Shown here: one piece after another, positions 60,569 through 64,000 of the stretch
How the letters are laid out: every line of letters begins with the position of its first letter
Numbering within the stretch: the first letter of the stretch is position 1
Assembly (NCBI RefSeq): GCF_003003275.1
Contig: NZ_PVTO01000001.1
Span: 1 to 64,000 of the forward strand
From: Alkalibacterium olivapovliticus
GTDB taxonomy: Bacteria > Bacillota > Bacilli > Lactobacillales > Carnobacteriaceae_A
DNA: 64,000 nucleotides
Direction: 5' to 3'
Translations under genes and position numbers: made by a program
The notes under the pieces: generated by a model
What the model saw: the letters and a program-made list of their open reading frames with translations, nothing else
The model's database searches: none
Told to the model about the DNA's origin: nothing

Positions 60569-62782
60569 ATGCCACAAAATAAAGATTATACACCTCAAGA
60601 GGTCATCGCTTTATGCTTGACGTACATGAACAGTGAACATGTCGCGTTTGTAAAGAAAGCATTTGACCTGGCGAATAAAGCCCATGAAGGGCAGATGAGA
60701 AAATCAGGCGAAGAATATATCATGCATCCCGTTCAGGTGGCAGGAATTTTAGCCGAATTAAAAATGGATCCTGTTACTGTAGCGACAGGGTTTTTACATG
60801 ATGTCGTTGAAGACACCGATTATACCTATCATCAGCTGGCGGAAATTTTTTCACCGGAAGTAGCGGATTTAGTCGATGGTGTTACAAAATTAGGGAAGTT
60901 AAAGTTCAAATCGAAAAAAGAACACCAGGCAGAAAATCACCGTAAGATGCTCTTGGCTATGGCACAGGATGTCCGCGTTGTACTGGTAAAGTTAGCCGAT
61001 AGACTGCATAATATGCGAACGCTGAAGCACCATAAACCGGAAAAACAGAGAGAAATAGCAAAAGAAACACTCGATATCTATGCTCCGCTGGCTGATCGTT
61101 TGGGGATCAACCGAATGAAATGGGAGCTGGAGGATACCTCTCTACGCTATATGAATCCTCAGCAGTATTACCGGATCGTTCATTTAATGAATTCCAGAAG
61201 AGAAGACCGTGAGAACTACATCGATGATGCTAAAGGCGCAATACAGGCTTCCATTGATGAGTTGGGAATCGAAGCACAAATCACTGGTCGTCCAAAACAC
61301 ATTTATTCTATTTACAAAAAAATGAAAAGTCAGAAAAAACAGTTCAGCGAGATTTACGATCTGCTGGCTATAAGAATCATCGTTGAATCGATCAAAGACT
61401 GTTATGCTGTTCTGGGGGCGATTCACACGAGATGGAAACCCATGCCGGGTCGGTTTAAAGATTATATTGCTATGCCAAAAGCGAATATGTACCAGTCCCT
61501 TCATACGACTGTACTTGGACCCAACGCAACCCCTCTTGAGGTTCAGATCAGAACGATGAAAATGCATGAAATAGCTGAGTATGGGGTGGCTGCGCACTGG
61601 GCTTATAAGGAAGGCATTTCAAAAAAACTGGACAATAACGAATTGAGTCAGCATATTTCCTGGTTTAGAGATATCCTTGAACTTCAGGATGAATCCCGTG
61701 ATGCCAGTGACTTTATGGATTCGATTAAACAGGACATATTTAAAGACAAGGTGTATGTGTTCAGTCCAAAAGGTGATGTTATGGAGTTGCCTTCAGGATC
61801 CAGTACGCTTGACTTTGCATTCCACGTTCACACGGAAGTCGGTAATAAGTCGATGGGAGCGAAGGTTAACGGTAAAATCGTTCCTTTAAACTATAAACTG
61901 AAAAATGGAGATATCGTTGAAATGCTGACTTCGGCCAATTCTTTTGGTCCGAGTAGAGACTGGCTGAACTATGTTAATACGTCTAAAGCAAAAAATAAAA
62001 TCAAGCGTTTCTTTAAAACTCAGGAAAAAGAGCAGAATATTGAACGCGGGAAAGAAATTCTTGAAAAACTCCTGCACGATATGGACTTTAATCCTAAATT
62101 GATCCTGAAAAAAGAGAATGTACTCAAGACGGCTAAACGCTTTAATTATCTTAATGAAGATGATTTTTATGCGGCGGTCGGGTATGGCGAAGTGAAGAGT
62201 ATCACTGTAGCTAACCGTTTGACAGAGAAAGAACGGAAAGAAAGAGAAAAAGATTTAGTTCAAATAGACGAAACCAGCAACACGATTGAATTGAAGAATA
62301 AAAGAGAACCTGAGAAAATGAAGATTCGTCATGAAGGTGGCGTGGTCATACAAGGGGCCGATAATCTGCTGATCAGGGTCAGCAAGTGTTGCAACCCAGT
62401 ACCCGGGGATGCGATAGTCGGCTATATTACCAGAGGCAGAGGCGTATCGATTCACCGAGTGGATTGCCCGAATATTCAAGGCACTGATGATCAGGCAAAT
62501 AGACTGATTGATGTGGAATGGGAATCAAACGATTCTAAAAAAGAATACAATGCTGAACTTCAAATCGAAGGATATGACCGATCTGGATTCTTAAATGAAA
62601 TCTTGCAGGTTATCAATTCCCAAACGAATAAATTAAGTAATGTAAACGGGAAACTGGATAAAAGTGGAACCGCGATTGTAAAAGTGACGTTAGCTATTCA
62701 GAATCTGAAGGAACTTGAACAAATCGTTGATAAAGTAAAAACCGTTCCTGATGTGTATTCAGTTAAACGCATCACATCTTAA
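60569..62782 (+). CDS. relA: Bifunctional (p)ppGpp synthetase/hydrolase RelA/Rel
   Basis: This long RSH enzyme makes and destroys (p)ppGpp in the stringent response. The 737-residue protein has the hydrolase HD motif in FLHDVVEDT near residue 75, the synthetase domain with the RXKD-type motif GRFKDYIAMPKANMYQSLH (bifunctional class) near 293, a TGS domain near 390-450, a zinc-finger-like segment with SKCCNPVPGD, and a C-terminal ACT domain. The start at 60569 follows AAGGTGA; in-frame ATGs at 60539 and 60554 lie upstream. dtd follows, as in Bacillus. Confidence 0.95.
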   Translation: MPQNKDYTPQEVIALCLTYMNSEHVAFVKKAFDLANKAHEGQMRKSGEEYIMHPVQVAGILAELKMDPVTVATGFLHDVVEDTDYTYHQLAEIFSPEVADLVDGVTKLGKLKFKSKKEHQAENHRKMLLAMAQDVRVVLVKLADRLHNMRTLKHHKPEKQREIAKETLDIYAPLADRLGINRMKWELEDTSLRYMNPQQYYRIVHLMNSRREDRENYIDDAKGAIQASIDELGIEAQITGRPKHIYSIYKKMKSQKKQFSEIYDLLAIRIIVESIKDCYAVLGAIHTRWKPMPGRFKDYIAMPKANMYQSLHTTVLGPNATPLEVQIRTMKMHEIAEYGVAAHWAYKEGISKKLDNNELSQHISWFRDILELQDESRDASDFMDSIKQDIFKDKVYVFSPKGDVMELPSGSSTLDFAFHVHTEVGNKSMGAKVNGKIVPLNYKLKNGDIVEMLTSANSFGPSRDWLNYVNTSKAKNKIKRFFKTQEKEQNIERGKEILEKLLHDMDFNPKLILKKENVLKTAKRFNYLNEDDFYAAVGYGEVKSITVANRLTEKERKEREKDLVQIDETSNTIELKNKREPEKMKIRHEGGVVIQGADNLLIRVSKCCNPVPGDAIVGYITRGRGVSIHRVDCPNIQGTDDQANRLIDVEWESNDSKKEYNAELQIEGYDRSGFLNEILQVINSQTNKLSNVNGKLDKSGTAIVKVTLAIQNLKELEQIVDKVKTVPDVYSVKRITS

Positions 62783-62813
62783 ATGAGGTCGATAAGGATT
62801 CAGGAGGATTGAC

Positions 62814-63260
62814 GTGAGAGCAGTTATACAGAGAACTACAAAAGCCAGCGTAAGTGTAGATGAGGAACTGACAGGGGAAATCGCGAAAGGGTTTGTTGTT
62901 CTCCTTGGAGTAGAAGAGGCGGATACTCATGAAGATGTCGAGTATCTGGCTCGGAAAATAGCCAACATGCGGATATTTGAAGATGAGAATGAGAAGATGA
63001 ACCGCTCCCTTAAAGATGTTGATGGAGAGATATTGTCGATTTCCCAGTTCACTCTTCATGCAGAGACAAAAAAAGGGAACCGTCCGAGTTTTACTGGTGC
63101 AGCTGGACCTGATAAAGCGGAAGACTTGTATAATCAATTCAATGCTCAGTTGGAAAAACTGGGGGTTTCGGTGAAGACAGGCCGATTCGGAGCGCATATG
63201 GTTGTCAGTCTGATCAATGACGGACCTGTCACCATCACTATGGATACGAAGAACAAATAA
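62814..63260 (+). CDS. dtd: D-aminoacyl-tRNA deacylase
   Basis: Dtd removes D-amino acids, and Gly mischarged on tRNA-Ala, from tRNAs. The 148-residue protein has the conserved SQFTL near residue 81, NRPSFTGAA near 93 and the closing GPVT motif near 140. The start codon is GTG, with AGGAGG 6 nt upstream. The relA-dtd order is conserved in Firmicutes. A strong terminator follows. Confidence 0.96.
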   Translation: MRAVIQRTTKASVSVDEELTGEIAKGFVVLLGVEEADTHEDVEYLARKIANMRIFEDENEKMNRSLKDVDGEILSISQFTLHAETKKGNRPSFTGAAGPDKAEDLYNQFNAQLEKLGVSVKTGRFGAHMVVSLINDGPVTITMDTKNK

Positions 63261-63276
63261 AAAGCGAGTACTAATT

Positions 63277-63328
63277 AAACCACTGAATCCAGACAGTCCG
63301 TTAAATCGGCTGTCTGAATTCAGTGGTT
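63277..63328 (+). terminator. Terminator after dtd
   Basis: AAACCACTGAAT and CAGACAG pair with CTGTCTG and ATTCAGTGGTTT around a TTAAAT loop, followed by a T-run. Confidence 0.93.
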
Positions 63329-63342
63329 TTTTTGAGCATAGT

Positions 63343-63379
63343 AAAAGAGTGATCCTTTATATCAAAGGATCACTCTTTT
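63343..63379. terminator. Terminator of the minus-strand amidase gene
   Basis: AAAAGAGTGATCCTTT pairs perfectly with AAAGGATCACTCTTTT around a 5-nt loop. With short T-runs on both strands it can stop transcription from either side. Confidence 0.88.
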
Positions 63380-63399
63380 AGGTCTTACAAGTGCGTCAC

Positions 63400-64000
63400 T
63401 CAAGGTGAAAAGTATCCGGTGAGTCCCTGATAGATCGCATCAGCGATGGTCCGCTGATAAGATTCAGTATTGACGACTGTGATATCATGGTCGTTATCCA
63501 GGTAACCTAATTCAAGTAGAACGGATGCCTGACCATTGTTGCGTAAAACGAAGAAATCGCCATGTCTCACACCGTTATTTTTTAAAGGACCGTGTTGCGT
63601 CAGTGACTGGTTGATTGAATCAGCCAGAGCCCGCTCAGTTTCTGAGTAATAATAAGTGGTTGTGCCGCTCATCGTATTCGGAACTTCCATCGCATCATAA
63701 TGGATACTGATATAGGCATCAGCTTGTGCTCGGTGTGCATAATAAACGCGATCGTTCAACGAAATAAACGTATCATCATCACGAGTCAGAATAACATTGG
63801 CACCGGTCCGTTCCAGCCTTTGAGCAAGTAGGAGAGCGGTGTTTAAAGCTACTTCAGCTTCTGTAAATCCGGTACGAGCAACAGCTCCCGGATCGTGTCC
63901 TCCGTGCCCGGCATCTATTACAATAGTCGCCTCAGCTAAATTTGTTGCATAATGACTAGTTGATGCATCATCGCTTACTTGTGCTGGGTCTGCAGGTGAG
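63400..64000 (-). CDS. N-acetylmuramoyl-L-alanine amidase (Amidase_3), 5' end outside the window
   Basis: The minus strand is open from the right edge to the TGA at 63400-63402, giving about 199 visible residues. The zinc amidase signature is IVIDAGHGGHDPGA, then the ligand Glu in TEAEVALN, the His in YISIHYDA and the catalytic Glu in VLLELGYLDN. It cuts the bond between the glycan and the stem peptide in peptidoglycan. Upstream of the domain lies a Ser/Ala/Asp-rich stretch, probably a linker to cell-wall-binding repeats or a signal peptide beyond the edge. The TTG at 63759 has no ribosome binding site and lies inside the domain, so it is not the start. Confidence 0.9.
   Translation of the reverse strand, partial: SPADPAQVSDDASTSHYATNLAEATIVIDAGHGGHDPGAVARTGFTEAEVALNTALLLAQRLERTGANVILTRDDDTFISLNDRVYYAHRAQADAYISIHYDAMEVPNTMSGTTTYYYSETERALADSINQSLTQHGPLKNNGVRHGDFFVLRNNGQASVLLELGYLDNDHDITVVNTESYQRTIADAIYQGLTGYFSP

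Noticed and set aside
63400-63759. Amidase as a short 119-residue protein starting at TTG 63759
   Set aside because: The same frame stays open to the window edge and encodes the first zinc ligand (DAGHGG), so the gene begins beyond the window.

Overview
The window is chromosomal core-genome DNA of a low-to-medium GC Gram-positive bacterium of the order Lactobacillales. The evidence is strong AGGAGG ribosome binding sites, a Firmicutes-type PolC, HrcA with a CIRCE operator, Gram-positive LexA boxes, the recJ-apt and lexA/DUF896/tkt/YneF neighbourhoods, and a DUF3013 gene upstream of prmA. A Carnobacteriaceae-like organism (Carnobacterium, Marinilactibacillus or Alkalibacterium type) is my tentative reading. 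The acidic tail of NusA and the acidic GrpE and lipoprotein segments would suit an alkali- or salt-adapted lineage, but that is inference. There are no rRNA or tRNA genes, prophages, insertion sequences or CRISPR arrays.

Layout. 1-3.6 kb: end of a fatty-acid operon (fabZ, accC, accD, accA). 3.7-9.4 kb: TPR protein, trigger factor, ClpX, EngB, and a full-length but catalytically dead-looking relative of glutamyl-tRNA reductase in the position where HemA sits in Bacillus. 9.5-16.8 kb: Obg, RNase Z, a short-chain dehydrogenase, a LapA-type membrane protein, DegV, RecJ and Apt. 16.9-24.8 kb: LexA with two SOS boxes, DUF896 protein, transketolase, YneF, a heterodimeric ABC exporter and a PlsC acyltransferase. 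24.9-34.6 kb: rpsB, tsf, a fumarate-reductase-like flavoprotein, pyrH, frr, uppS, cdsA, rseP and proS, with a probable 29-residue peptide gene on the minus strand after frr. 34.6-48.2 kb: polC, a GerMN-type lipoprotein, then the rimP-nusA-rnpM-ylxQ-infB-rbfA operon, truB and ribF. 48.2-53.2 kb: the heat-shock operon hrcA-grpE-dnaK, then dnaJ. 53.2-54.3 kb: a gene-free block of tandem palindromic repeats. 54.3-64 kb: lepA, a CorC/HlyC-type membrane protein, an alkyl-adenine glycosylase, DUF3013, prmA, deoC, relA, dtd and, on the minus strand, the 3' part of a cell-wall amidase.

The genes serve the growing cell: membrane lipid supply (acc, plsC, cdsA, uppS), ribosome making and translation (rpsB, tsf, frr, infB, rimP, rbfA, lepA, prmA), protein folding and turnover (tig, clpX, dnaK/J), replication and repair (polC, recJ, lexA, glycosylase) and the stringent response (relA). 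The most unusual items are the HemA-like pseudoenzyme, the small peptide gene facing a three-way-junction RNA element, and the dnaJ-lepA repeat block, whose 105-nt units are themselves dimers of a 52-53 nt module.
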